Shown here piece by piece: positions 1 to 8,077 of a stretch of 27,500 bases of DNA. How positions within the stretch are numbered: the first letter of the stretch is position 1; every line of letters starts with the position of its first letter. Under the pieces are notes generated by a model, which saw nothing but the letters and a program-made list of their open reading frames with translations, ran no database searches and was not told where the DNA came from. This stretch comes from Prorocentrum cordatum (lineage: Eukaryota; Sar; Dinophyceae; Prorocentrales; Prorocentraceae): assembly GCA_963575745.1 (NCBI GenBank), contig CAUYUJ010009380.1:162501-190000 (forward strand), read 5' to 3'. Both the position numbers and the translations under genes were made by a program.

Positions 1-280
1 GCGCGGGCCTAGGGGAACAAGGTACAGTGTGCATGGGAAGCATACACGGTGAACACATGCTTTCACATTTCAGAGTCCGCCAGCCCCCTTGTGGGACCAC
101 CAGGCTGTAGGGCGAAGGCTCGCGGATTCCAGTACCAGTTGCAGCTTCCAGTTTCCACTGTTACAGTTCTGCTTCTTGCTGCTTACTGTTCCTTGTTGAT
201 GGACTGCGCGAGGGGGGGGAGGCCCAAACGGGCAGGTTTAGCACGCCCTGTGTGCTCTGAATTGCTGGGGTGTTAAAAAA
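1..280. other. No recognisable gene or repeat
   Basis: This leader before the first minisatellite has mixed composition. Short open frames run through it, but none shows a motif, a repeat or a composition that marks it as coding. Confidence 0.5.
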
Positions 281-966
281 CACCCATCACGCAGATCGCC
301 GGGGTCAGGGCCCAAAACCACACAGGATTTGCCACATTTCTGACATTCGGTGGCACCCCTCACGCAGATCGTTGGGGTCAGGGTCCAAAAACACATGGGA
401 TTTGCTGGCACCCCTCACGCAGATCGGCGGGGTCAGGGTCCAAAAAAATATGGGAGTTGCCACATTTCTGACATTCGGTACACCCCTCACGCAGATCGGC
501 GGGATCAGGGTGCAAAAACATAAGGGAGTTGCCACATTTCTGAAATTCGGTGACACCCCTCACGCAGATCGCCGGGGTCACGGTCCAAAAACACATGGGA
601 TTTGCTGCATTTCTAAAATTCGGTAGCACCCCTCACGCAGATCGGCGGGGTCAGGGTCCAAAAACACAAGAGATGTGCCACATTTCTGAAATTCGATGGC
701 ACCCCTCACGCAGATCGGCGGGGTCAGGGTCCGAAAACCCAGGGGATCCTCAACATTTCTGAAATCCGGTGGCACCCCTCACGCGGATCGACAGGGTCAG
801 GGTCCAAAAACATAAGGGAATTGCCACATTTCTGAAATTCGGCGGCACCCCTCAGGCAGATCCGTAGGGTCAGGGTCCAAAAACACAGGGGATTTGCTAC
901 ATTTCTGAAATGCGGTGGTACCCCTCACGCAGATCCGTAGGGTCAGGATCAAAAAACAAACAGGTC
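281..966. repeat. 73-bp minisatellite, ten units
   Basis: The motif CACGCAGATC (or a one-base variant) recurs at 288, 361, 416, 488, 561, 634, 707, 780, 853 and 926. Spacing is 72-73 bp except for one 55-bp interval (361 to 416), where a unit has lost its CCACATTTCTGAAATTCGG segment. Each unit reads roughly CACGCAGATCGGCGGGGTCA, then GGGTCCAAAAACAC, then a variable word, then CCACATTTCTGAAATTCGG. The last unit decays after about 960. Because 73 is not a multiple of three, each unit changes frame; the open frames on both strands here are a by-product of the repeat. There are no unique spacers, so this is not a CRISPR array. Confidence 0.95.
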
Positions 967-1125
967 CCGACACTGCTTCACGGCGGCGCCCAGACCTCAT
1001 GATTTAGCTTTTGCATCTCCCATTATCCGAGACAGGGGGCCGGCGGCATGGGGCGAAGCCCTTACGGATAATATGAACCCAGCGACACACCTACTAGCTA
1101 TCTTCAGGCAAAGAAGAAAGACGAT
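967..1125. other. Spacer between two repeat arrays
   Basis: A short non-repetitive stretch with nothing recognisable in it. Confidence 0.4.
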
Positions 1126-1479
1126 GCAGTGCAAAGCAAATCACATCCAATCACACCAAGACAATGCAATGCAACACAAGGCGAGGCAATTCAAAACAAA
1201 GCAAGGCCATGCAGAACGATGATACGCGAAGCCGTGAAAAGCAGCACCAATGAAGCAACGATGCTCAAACCAAAGCCATGCAAAGCCATGCAAAGCCATA
1301 CAAAGCCATACAAGTCAAGCAATGCAGTGCAAACCAATGCACAGCTATGGAAAAGCAAAGCATGCAAAGCCGTTCAAAATAATGGCATCCCAAGCAACTA
1401 TATGCAACGCAGTATGCGGAAACGAGATTCACAGCAGTATACAAAAATATCATGCAATGCGAAGCCGTGCAAAATAATG
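1126..1479. repeat. Degenerate CAAAGCCATG / AATGCA short-unit repeat
   Basis: A purine-leaning stretch is built from loosely repeated words such as CAAAGC, GCAATGC and CAAAGCCATG. The clearest run is four near-identical 10-bp units around 1270-1310. The pattern fades in both directions, as in an old short tandem repeat. The open frames across it reflect the low complexity. Confidence 0.75.
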
Positions 1480-1652
1480 CAGATTTCGTCATAAAGGGAG
1501 GGGGGTCTCATTTCGGGGGGGGGTCTCTTCCAGGCTATCTTGGAGGGCCTGGGGGGTCTGGGGACGATGTTTTGGAGGGTTCTCCCACGGGGGAGGTCTG
1601 AAATGGCTTGTCTTGGAGGGTCCAGACCCCCTCCCTTTTATTACGAAATCTG
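1480..1652. mobile_element. Small TIR element (173 bp), unclassified
   Basis: The two ends are inverted copies of about 29 bp. The left end starts CAGATTTCGTCATAAAGGGA at 1480, and the right end, read on the minus strand from 1652, starts CAGATTTCGTAATAAAAGGG. Both then run into GGAGGGGGTCT. The interior is G-rich (GGAGGGCCTGGGGGGTCTGG) and has no coding potential. Size and structure fit a MITE or foldback element. I could not find a clean target-site duplication, so mobility is inferred from the inverted ends alone. Confidence 0.6.
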
Positions 1653-2207
1653 GGGTATGCAGGATGGATGGCACAGGGTGAGGAGCCAGGCTACAAGGGC
1701 AAGAGTGAGAGGCAACGGACGAGGGAGTGCAGAGTCAAGAGCAGAGGGCCCAAGCCAGAGCCAGAACGGGAAGCCGCGCCGAGCATGCAGCATGATCGAG
1801 GGCAGGAGGCAAGGGGCACGAGGACACCGGGTGAAGGCCACCCCGGTACGCGCGAAGGGCCAAGGGGGACCTGGAAGGGGCCGTTGGCAGCGGGGGGGCG
1901 CGGGGAGCAGCTCTGGCTCGGCTTGCGCCGCCGGGAAGCATCCACATCCCCAGCTGCCGGAGCCCCGCCCTCCCGCCCTGGATCCCCGGGAGGCGGGCAG
2001 ACGTCCACATGCACCGCTCCCTTCGGCGGCGAGCGAGGGGGGGAAGTGAGGAGGAGGAGGAGGCCTTCTCAGAAGTCGGCGGGGCTTCTCGGAGGCCCTC
2101 GCGCCCGCTGAGAAAAGTTTTCTGCGCCGTCGGGGACGGCTTCGAAGACTCCTCGGCAGGCCCGGGGACTCCCGCGCCTTCCGAGAGGGCCTTCTTCTCC
2201 TCGCTTC
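1653..2207. other. GC-rich region without recognisable content
   Basis: This stretch becomes strongly GC-rich and carries long overlapping open frames on both strands. Proteins read from it are dominated by G, R, P and S in every frame, which is what GC bias gives without selection. I see no domain motif. Confidence 0.5.
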
Positions 2208-2233
2208 CCCCCCCTTGCTCGCCGCCGCTCCCC

Positions 2234-2408
2234 TGACTACCTACCAGACCACCCCAACCCAACCCGAAGACCCGAATTTGACCCGAATTTCGGGTTGGGG
2301 GGGTACGGATACCATGTGTTTTTTCAACGTTCCCCGACCCCCCCCCGCTGGAAATCGAGGATAAATTGAGGCCTTCCGGTTGGGTTGGGGTGGTTTGGTG
2401 GGTGGTGA
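2234..2408. mobile_element. 175-bp MITE-like element, copy 1
   Basis: The ends are 31-bp imperfect inverted repeats with 27 matches: the left end starts TGACTACCTACCAGACCACC and the right end, on the minus strand, starts TCACCACCCACCAAACCACC. The element is about 95% identical to the copy at 7232-7407 (seven substitutions and one gap by eye), and the match stops at these ends. The interior holds CCCGAATTTGACCCGAATTT followed by CGGGTTGGG and can form further hairpins. No open frame is shared in a way that suggests a protein, so it would depend on a transposase from elsewhere. The flanks carry an identical 26-bp direct repeat (2208-2233 and 2409-2434) instead of the 5-bp duplication of copy 2. 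Confidence 0.85.
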
Positions 2409-2418
2409 CCCCCCCTTG

Positions 2419-2884
2419 CTCGCCGCCGCTCCCCCGAGGCCACCGAGCTCCCCAGGGCACGTCTCCGGCGCGGCCGGCCAGAAGAGGCCGGACGGGCCCC
2501 GGCAAGCGGACCGCACCCGCTCCCCATGGGGCGGGGCGCGCGGCCCGGCCAGAGCTGCGAGGGGGATCCGGCCTCCAAGAGGCCCCAGGGAGGGCGAAAG
2601 GCTCCCCTCCGTCCTCGATCCTCGTCCTCCTAGGGGGGGAAACAAGCCTACCTCGCCGCCGCTCCCCCGAGGCCATCGAGCTCCCGGGGCACGTCTCCGG
2701 CGCGGCCGGCCGGAAGAGGCCGGGCGGGCCCCGGCAAGCGGACCGCACCCGCTCCCCATGGGGCGGGGCGCGCGGCCCGGCCAGAGCTGCGGGGGGGAAA
2801 TCGGGCCTCCAAGAGGCCCCGGGGAGGGCGAAAGGCTCCCCTCCGTCCTCGATCCTCGTCCTCCCAGGGGGAAAGCAAATCTAC
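2419..2884. repeat. 233-bp tandem duplication, two units
   Basis: CTCGCCGCCGCTCCCCCGAG begins at 2419 and again at 2652. The two units stay closely similar through the CGGCGCGGCCGGCC, CCCCATGGGGCGGGGCGCGC and CTCCGTCCTCGATCCTCG segments. A third unit starts at about 2885 but breaks off after a few bases. The open frames across both units change frame with the 233-bp period, so I read this as non-coding duplication. The left edge borders the 175-bp element, whose other flank carries a partial copy of the same CTCGCCGCCGCTCCCC motif. Confidence 0.9.
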
Positions 2885-3251
2885 CTCGCTTTTGGCCACC
2901 CTCGCTTCCAAGAGATACCAAACAGTGCCAAATTGCAGCCTGTACTGGTCATGCCGCTTGACGGGGTGGCGCGTGGTATGGCTTGGTTTTGCCTGGAAGC
3001 GAAAGCGGGGTAGGTAGTTCACGCTCTGACTTCCGCCCTCCCGCACGACCTCCCTGGGAGGACCAATGGTACCCTTACCGCTACTCCCCAGATCTCTCCT
3101 GGGGGGCGCTCTGACCAGCAGTTCGAGGCGGATCCAGCGATGGCGACGAGGCCCTCCCAGGAGGCTCAGAGATGCGAAAACGGTGCAAGAGCAGCGGTAT
3201 CGGTACCTTTCTCTTGGGCAAGCCGAGGGAGCGAGCGTTCGAAGCGAGATA
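2885..3251. other. No recognisable content
   Basis: Mixed-composition sequence after the duplication. No repeat, motif or credible gene was seen in either strand. Confidence 0.45.
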
Positions 3252-3466
3252 CTGAAGGGGCCCAGGGACACAGAAATGAAGAAGCACGGATGCCGGGATT
3301 CCCCATATTGTCAATATCGTCTGGATGGTCGTCTTTTCCATATATTCCATTTCCTATATTTTCCTATATTTTCCTATTTTTCCTATACATGTATTTTCAA
3401 CCACTCCCTGTATGTTCCCCGTTTTCCTGGAGATCGGCATGTATTTGCGTCTGTGTGTGTGATTCC
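3252..3466 (+). repeat. Dispersed GGGACACA...CCCATATTTTCC repeat, single arm
   Basis: It opens with CTGAAGGGGCCCAGGGACAC, continues through GGGATTCCCCATATTG and several TTTTCCTAT words, and closes near GCGTCTGTGTGTGTG. The same order of landmarks is seen at 6866-7036 and in both arms of 13216-13498. This copy has an expanded TTTCCTATA core. No coding potential is evident. It could be a solo half of the foldback form seen at 13 kb or an unrelated dispersed repeat. Confidence 0.7.
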
Positions 3467-3937
3467 ATCCTGGGCAACGCCCTCCCCACGCGCTCCCGCG
3501 CCCGCGGTCAAATGAGAGGCAGCAGGGGAGACCACCCACCACCTTCAACACACATCCTGCAGCACCAATACAGTCGGGGCGTTGACCTAAGGAACCCTAA
3601 ATAAGGAACGGGGGCCCTTTTTTCCACAAGTTAAACTTCGATTTCCCATCGAAACTATAAGGAAACCCTGAGGCGAGCTGCGAAACACTTAAGGAACGCG
3701 GAGCCCCTCCCCAACGAAAAGGGTTCCTTCTTCAGGGCCCCGACGGTAAAGTCAGACTGATAGTGAGGATGAGCAGTGAGGATGCAAGGGGCCTTGGACG
3801 CCCATGCCGAAGCTTTTCCAGCGGGGCTGACCATCGAGAGTGGTTAAGAATGGACCGAATATGACCGAAGAGGCAAGGATGCAAGGGTACCCTTGGAAGT
3901 CGATCATCATTAATATCGTTTTGGACTGTAGATCCCT
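3467..3937. other. No recognisable content
   Basis: Non-repetitive sequence with moderate composition. It includes a short ACTTCGATTTCCCATCGAAA hairpin at about 3634-3654 and a duplicated AGTGAGGATG near 3760-3782. No gene-like feature was found. Confidence 0.45.
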
Positions 3938-4140
3938 ACCTCCCAGATGGGATCCGAGTAGATGGGGTCAGAGGATCCCGCCGTATCGCCGATGCATCAG
4001 CGATGCGGCTTCATGGGGAGCCCGACTTTCTCCACGCCGACGTCGCCGATGCATCGGAAACGTCGCCGATGCATAGCCGATGCATCAGCAATACCGCACG
4101 ATCCTCCGGCCCCATCTACTCAGACCCCCTCTGGAAGGCC
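3938..4140. mobile_element. GATGCATCGGC palindromic element, copy A
   Basis: About 50-bp imperfect inverted ends (CCTCCCAGATGGGATCCGAG on the left, CCTTCCAGAGGGGGTCTGAG on the right, read on the minus strand) enclose many short palindromic words based on GCCGATGCATCGGC. The element at 12197-12420 has the same layout, including GAGTAGATGGGGTC and GATCCTCCG beside the ends. Likeness between the copies also resumes downstream (4190-4241 versus 12430-12500: GCGATA-CCCA--TTATCC then AATAA-CTAACCT), so the true unit may be longer. No coding capacity is seen. Confidence 0.75.
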
Positions 4141-4498
4141 TAGAACCAAGAAAACGAAGAGGACTGGCTGCCAGAAGATCGTGTTTAAATCTTCTGCGAT
4201 AGCCCAGGTTATCCAGCGGGGGAGGCCCCCGATAAACTAACCTGTTCGCTGTGGGCAGCCCCACGCATTGCCGCGCGCACCCATACTGCGCACCCCTATC
4301 GGATCTGCGCAACCGACACGGTCCGGTTATCCGCGGGGGGATGCGGGGGGGGTAGGCGTCGAGAGAGAGAGAGAGAAGCCGTGCACGTCAGAGGTACATT
4401 GGCAAAAAACCACAGCGAAATGCGATGCGAAGCCTCCGGCGTCGCTGGCTCCATCAATCATAAAAATCAGCATCATAAAACTCGCACACCAAAAACAA
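4141..4498. other. Mostly unrecognised, with a short GA run
   Basis: It contains the shared downstream tail of the GATGCATCGGC element (about 4190-4241) and a short GAGAGAGAGAGAGA run near 4360-4376. The rest is unremarkable. Confidence 0.5.
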
Positions 4499-4756
4499 TC
4501 AAACGTTCTGCCCTTGATGCCACAAGGCGTGCAACGCTTCCTCGCCGCCGGCCGTCTGGCAAGCAAGGTCGTACACCTGAAATTTCCACGTGTTGCGGGG
4601 CCGCCCCCTGCGGCGAGCCCCAGCCTGCACGAGCTCGAAAGTGCCGGGTTGGAAAATGCACCTGCGCACGGGGCTGTTCCCTGGCATCAGGGCAATTTGC
4701 CCCAGGAGTTTCAACTGCCTGCGCGCCAGTACGTCGCTCAGCTTCTGAGCGCCACA
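4499..4756 (-). pseudogene. LINE-type retrotransposon polyprotein, C-terminal scrap
   Basis: The minus-strand frame from 4756 down to the stop at 4499 gives about 85 residues with LARRQLKLLGQIALMPGNSP, then RRCIFQPGTFELV, then ARRRGRPRNTW and KFQVYDLACQ. The pattern RRQL-L-G-IA, then F-PGT, then RR-GRPR--W is one I associate with the region after the reverse transcriptase in dinoflagellate LINE-like proteins; that link is from memory. No polymerase motif (for example a YADD box) is present. Upstream, the frame stays open but runs into GC-rich DNA and a dispersed repeat, so homology appears to start near 4756. It is a dead fragment with no partner nearby. Confidence 0.6.
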
Positions 4757-4929
4757 TCGGGGTAGGCGTCGGCGACTCCGAAATGTGTGCTCTGCCAAAG
4801 GTGTGGTTTGCAACAGGCCCCCTCGGGGGGGCACCTTGGGGGGCGGGCGGGGACCTCGGCGGAGCCCTTCGACGCGCCGCGAGGAGGCCCGACGAGCCCC
4901 GGCGGCGCCGATCGCAAGCCACACCCCGG

Positions 4930-5113
4930 CAGAACTTTGGGAGTCCCGAAACGGTGCGGTGACAGACCGTGCGGCGACTTCGAAATCCCCCAAGACCTCA
5001 CCGCACGGTCCGTCGCCGCACGGTCTTGGGACCCTGGAGGCCCCTGTCGCCCGAGACGTCCTCGGAGAGGGACTCGAGTCCCAAAACCGTGCGGTGGCTC
5101 CGAATCCCCACCG
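4930..5113 (+). repeat. Dispersed ACCGTGCGGTGA repeat, copy 1
   Basis: It contains ACGGTGCGGTGACAGACCGT and GCGGCGACTTC, then CCGCACGGTC, GAGGCCCC-GT-GCCCGAGAC and CTCGGAGA. The minus strand of 14622-14800 matches it in the same order at roughly 80% by eye. Related amino-acid strings appear in one frame of both copies (for example EAPVARDVLGE and EAPVARDILGE). Either an old coding origin or simple nucleotide conservation would explain that. No domain is recognised. Confidence 0.75.
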
Positions 5114-5256
5114 ATCGGCACGCGTTCCTCCTCTGCTGCTCGGCGGCCGAGGCTGCGCGGCGCGCGCCTCGAACGCAGCGAGGCGGTCCTGCGCACCCTT
5201 GAGCAGCGCGTCCTGGCCAGGCGCCGCCGCGGCTCGCAGCACGGCGGCGAGCCGCC

Positions 5257-5434
5257 ATCCTCCTCCTCCTCCTCCTCCTCCTCCTCCTCCTCCTCCTCCT
5301 CCTCCTCCTCCTCCTCCTCCTCCTCCTCCTCCTCCTGCTCCACCTCCTCCTCCTCCTCCTCCTCCTCCTCCTCCTCCTCCTCCTCCTCCTCCTCCTCCTC
5401 CTCCTCTTCCTCCTCCTGCTCCACCTCCTCCTCC
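5257..5434. repeat. (TCC)n microsatellite
   Basis: A long TCC run is broken by CTGCTCCACC near 5336 and again near 5416, so part of it looks duplicated as a block. The opposite strand reads GGA. Poly-S, poly-P, poly-E and poly-R frames through it are artefacts of the triplet. Confidence 0.97.
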
Positions 5435-5561
5435 ATTTCATACTTCTGAGCAACTCCTCCCTGTCGCACCCCGAGGCCAGTCGGAAGGGCGGGCCGGGCG
5501 TGTCGACCGATCCTGAAGCTGAAGAATTGGGGACAGGTTCACGGATGGATGGCAGGCCGTC

Positions 5562-5790
5562 TTCAAAATGTGGCTCTCGCCTCAGCGCCGCGCACGTTAT
5601 ATTTTCACACGTGTGCAAACACTTCACGAGTTGAGTGCGGTTGTTTTCAAAATGTGGCCCTCGCCTCAGCGCCGCGCATGCTCGTCTTTAAAAATTCTAA
5701 GAGTTTACCTGATTGGGGCTGGTGGTTTTCAAAATGTGGCTCTCGCCTTAGCGCCGCGCACACTCGTCTTACAAATTCGCAACAAGCGTC
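5562..5790 (+). repeat. 84-bp tandem repeat, three units
   Basis: TTCAAAATGTGGCTCTCGCC followed by TCAGCGCCGCGCA begins at 5562, 5646 and 5728. The first half of each unit is well kept; the second half diverges strongly (ATATTTTCACACG, TGCTCGTCTTT, CACTCGTCTTACA). One open frame runs through the first two units and repeats QNVALASAPR, but the third unit is out of that frame, which argues against a repeat protein. Confidence 0.9.
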
Positions 5791-6179
5791 ACGGATTTCC
5801 ATAGTTCACGTACCAGGAATGACATTCCGGAGCGGTTCAGGATTCTCAGGGCACAACAATTACCTTGATTTGCGGTGCTGAAATACCATGATTGGCGTTC
5901 CGGCACAATCCGGGATCGTCAAGACGCAACAGTCAAGTTGATCCGTTGCGGGGTGTGTGGACGACTCCCTGCATCATCCGCCACCGTGCCTCCCAGCATG
6001 CTGAGGCGTGCTGGAACGCCAGGTGCTGCCCCACAGGGCTTTTGTGTTCCGATGAAGGAACTCTCTCCCCTTGGTAGTAGCAGACCGTTGCGCGCAACCT
6101 CCCCCTCTCTCGAGGCCACGATCCCTGCAGAAGACAGTGTCCGAGACCCGAGCTTCCAAGCCGACCCATGCACGCAGCC
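5791..6179. other. No recognisable content
   Basis: Balanced, non-repetitive sequence. No motif, palindrome or credible reading frame could be identified. Confidence 0.45.
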
Positions 6180-6630
6180 AAGACGACCAAGATGACGCAA
6201 CATGCCACGAAGACGGGCCAGGATGGCCCCAGGGCGGCCCAATATGGCCTCAAGACGCCCCAGGATGCCTCCAAGAGAGCTCAAAAGGGCCAAGCTTCCG
6301 TCAGCTCAAGACGGCCCAAGAACCATCCAAGATGGCCTCAAGACGGCGCCAGGGGCCTCCCAGAGGGACCCGAGGTGGCCCTAGAGAGGACCCAACGAGG
6401 GCCCAAGAGGCATCCAAGACGGCCCCAAGACAGCCCAAGAGAGCCTCCTGTGGGAGCAAAGACGGCCGGCGCCCAGACACCCACCATGCGGCCAAGAGGA
6501 CCCCAAGACGACCCAGGAGAGCCCCAAGACAGCTTAATAGGGCCTCAAGACGGCCCAAGAGGGCCCCAGGGACCCCCAAGACTACCTTACAGGAGGCCGA
6601 AACTGCCCCAAGACGCCCTCTACACAATCC
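6180..6630 (+). repeat. Degenerate CCAAGA-GGCC tandem array
   Basis: Short words of the type CAAGACGGCC, CCAAGATGGCC and CAAGAGGGCCC recur every 10-17 bp over about 450 bp with irregular spacing. Similar, shorter arrays lie at about 17920-18040 and 23140-23262. The open frame rich in P, R, K and Q here follows from the unit. This is likely an old, eroded minisatellite family. Confidence 0.8.
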
Positions 6631-6865
6631 GTGAAAGCTCCTCAAACCCGCCACCGTGCCCTGAGGCACGACTTGGAGTGTCCTCGGGTCCTTGGCCTAA
6701 TGCCTCAAGCATCAGCCCTCAATCCTGAAAAAAATATTTGAGACGGACCCCCCAGATTCACAAATCTCCTGGGGCTCCTGGCGTGCCCTCTGGGACACGC
6801 CGCGGCTTGCAGCATGATTTTTTCAAACCCAAGAGAACGCAAGACGGGCCGAGAGGGCCCCAAGA
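6631..6865. other. Transition sequence, nothing recognised
   Basis: Weak continuation of CAAGA/GGCCC words around 6838-6862, otherwise plain sequence. Confidence 0.4.
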
Positions 6866-7036
6866 GTGAAGGGGCCCACAAGCACACAAATCAACACACA
6901 AATGACAGGAATCCCCATATCTTCCAAATATTGTCTGGGTTTCTGTCTTCCCCCCCCCCACACTTCCCATATTTTGCCATATTCTCCTGGGGGTCGACGA
7001 TCAAGTGCGTCTGTGTGTGTGTTTCTCTCCCTCCCT
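6866..7036 (+). repeat. Dispersed GGGACACA...CCCATATTTTCC repeat, second locus
   Basis: It begins GTGAAGGGGCCCACAAGCAC, passes through ACAGGAATCCCCATAT, TCTGTCTTCCCCCCC and CTTCCCATATTTTGCC, and ends TCGACGATCAAGTGCG then TCTGTGTGTGTGTTTCT. Landmarks match the minus-strand arm at 13380-13498 closely and 3252-3466 more loosely. Confidence 0.75.
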
Positions 7037-7198
7037 GCGAGGAGGCCGCTCCGACGGCCGCCGCCGCGGAGCGCGCGTCCTGCGGCGAGAAGGCCCAGCC
7101 GGCCACCGCCGCGGCCAGGCCCGGCAGGTCCACGGGGGGCTGCAGCAGCCGCCGCAGCTCCCGGGCGGCCTGGCCGAGGGGCGGGGCGCGCTGCGGGC
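7037..7198. other. GC-rich CCGCCG-type stretch
   Basis: Strongly GC-rich, alanine/arginine-coding in every frame, no recognisable gene. Confidence 0.45.
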
Positions 7199-7203
7199 AC
7201 CAA

Positions 7204-7569
7204 TCGACTACGCGCAAGAGTGACCCTAGGTTGACTACCTACCAGACCACCCCAACCCAACCCGAGGACCCGAATTTGACCCGAATTTCGGGTTGGGGGG
7301 GGTACGGATTCCATGTGTTTTTTCAACGTTCCCCGACCCCCCCCCACTGGAAATCGAGGATAAGTTTGGGCCTTCGGGTTGGGTTGGGGTGGTTTGGTGG
7401 GTGGTGATAGGTAAGAGTGACCTTTGGTGCGCGGCTTCGGGGGCACCGCGGGGGGGACACACCCAAGCGCGCAAGACGCTGCTATCGCATCGCTCTGGGC
7501 GATCGGAGGACCCCTGTGGGCCCGCACCAAAGGTCACTCCGGCGAAAGGTCACTCTTACGTCTAGTCGA
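7204..7569. mobile_element. Interrupted TIR element with 5-bp target duplication
   Basis: The outer ends are inverted repeats starting TCGACTACGCGC (7204) and, on the minus strand, TCGACTAGACGT (from 7569). ACCAA sits directly outside each end (7199-7203 and 7570-7574), a 5-bp target-site duplication. The left inverted repeat is split by the 176-bp element at 7232-7407. Removing that insert and one TAGGT rejoins 7204-7231 to 7413-7431, giving a 47-bp arm, the same length as the right arm (7523-7569), with the last 17 bases identical. The undisturbed element would be 185 bp and non-coding. The transposase family is unknown. Confidence 0.88.
7232..7407. mobile_element. 176-bp MITE-like element, copy 2 (nested)
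   Basis: This copy has the same 31-bp inverted ends as 2234-2408 and is about 95% identical to it. It lies inside the left end of an older TIR element and is bordered by TAGGT on both sides (7227-7231 and 7408-7412), so it made a 5-bp duplication when it inserted. Close identity between the copies points to fairly recent movement or duplication. I could not assign a superfamily: 5-bp duplications occur in Transib, for example, but the termini here do not begin with the CAC expected of that group. Confidence 0.9.
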
Positions 7570-7574
7570 ACCAA

Positions 7575-7972
7575 GAGCACACACCTCGGCGACTACAGTG
7601 GGTGCGGCTTGCGAGGGGTGCGGCTTGCCTCCCAGCACATCTGCCCCTCCCGCCCCCGGGAAAGGGATGGCACTGTCACTCGATGAGACCGAATCGCATG
7701 ACACTGTCGCTCCTTCTAGTACAGCACAGCGGGGCACACATCGGGGATGCCAGTGCCGCTCGAAAAGACGACAATTATGGCATTGTCTCTCACAGAGGCC
7801 CCGGAAAGGCCGCCGCAAAGCAACTCGCACACCGCACCCTGGCGTAACCGCACCGATTGTAGTCGCCGAACACCAGCATCACCACCACCACCCCAAAGAT
7901 CCGACGCTCCGACAAAGCTGGACCGGCCAACTTGTGGCCGTCTTCGGCCTCCAGGGGCCTCGCCAGGCCTCG
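7575..7972. other. No recognisable content
   Basis: Non-repetitive sequence with partly duplicated phrases (GGCACTGTCACTCGATGAGA and GACACTGTCGCTCC near 7669-7713). A long open plus-strand frame crosses it but has no motif and continues into a dispersed repeat, so I do not call a gene. Confidence 0.45.
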
Positions 7973-8077
7973 GGACCGTCGACAAAACGACTCGGGACGA
8001 AGCACCAGCCCTGGGGAAGTGGTCCCGACCTCCGGGGGGCACGCATCAAAAAATTTGGACAGCCGGATGTCAGGGTT
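7973..8077 (+). repeat. Short dispersed repeat, copy 1 of 2
   Basis: The run CTCGGGACGA, then CCCTGGGGAAGTGGTC, then a short divergent part, then AAAAAA, GGACAGCCGGATGTCAGGG is matched in order at 25122-25236 (CTCGGGATGA, TCCTGGGGAAGTGGTC, GAAAAAATCGGGG, CGAATGTCTGGG). Identity is roughly 70-75% by eye. Confidence 0.6.

Noticed and set aside
281-966. Possible CRISPR array
   Set aside because: Units are contiguous 73-bp repeats with no unique spacers, and no cas-like gene is present.
2238-2408. Telomere-like repeat (CCCCAACCCAACCCG)
   Set aside because: It is just the inverted end of the 175-bp element and is not tandem beyond two words.
5549-5881. Repeat protein with QNVALASAPR units
   Set aside because: The third 84-bp unit leaves the frame, and the diverged halves show no protein-level conservation.
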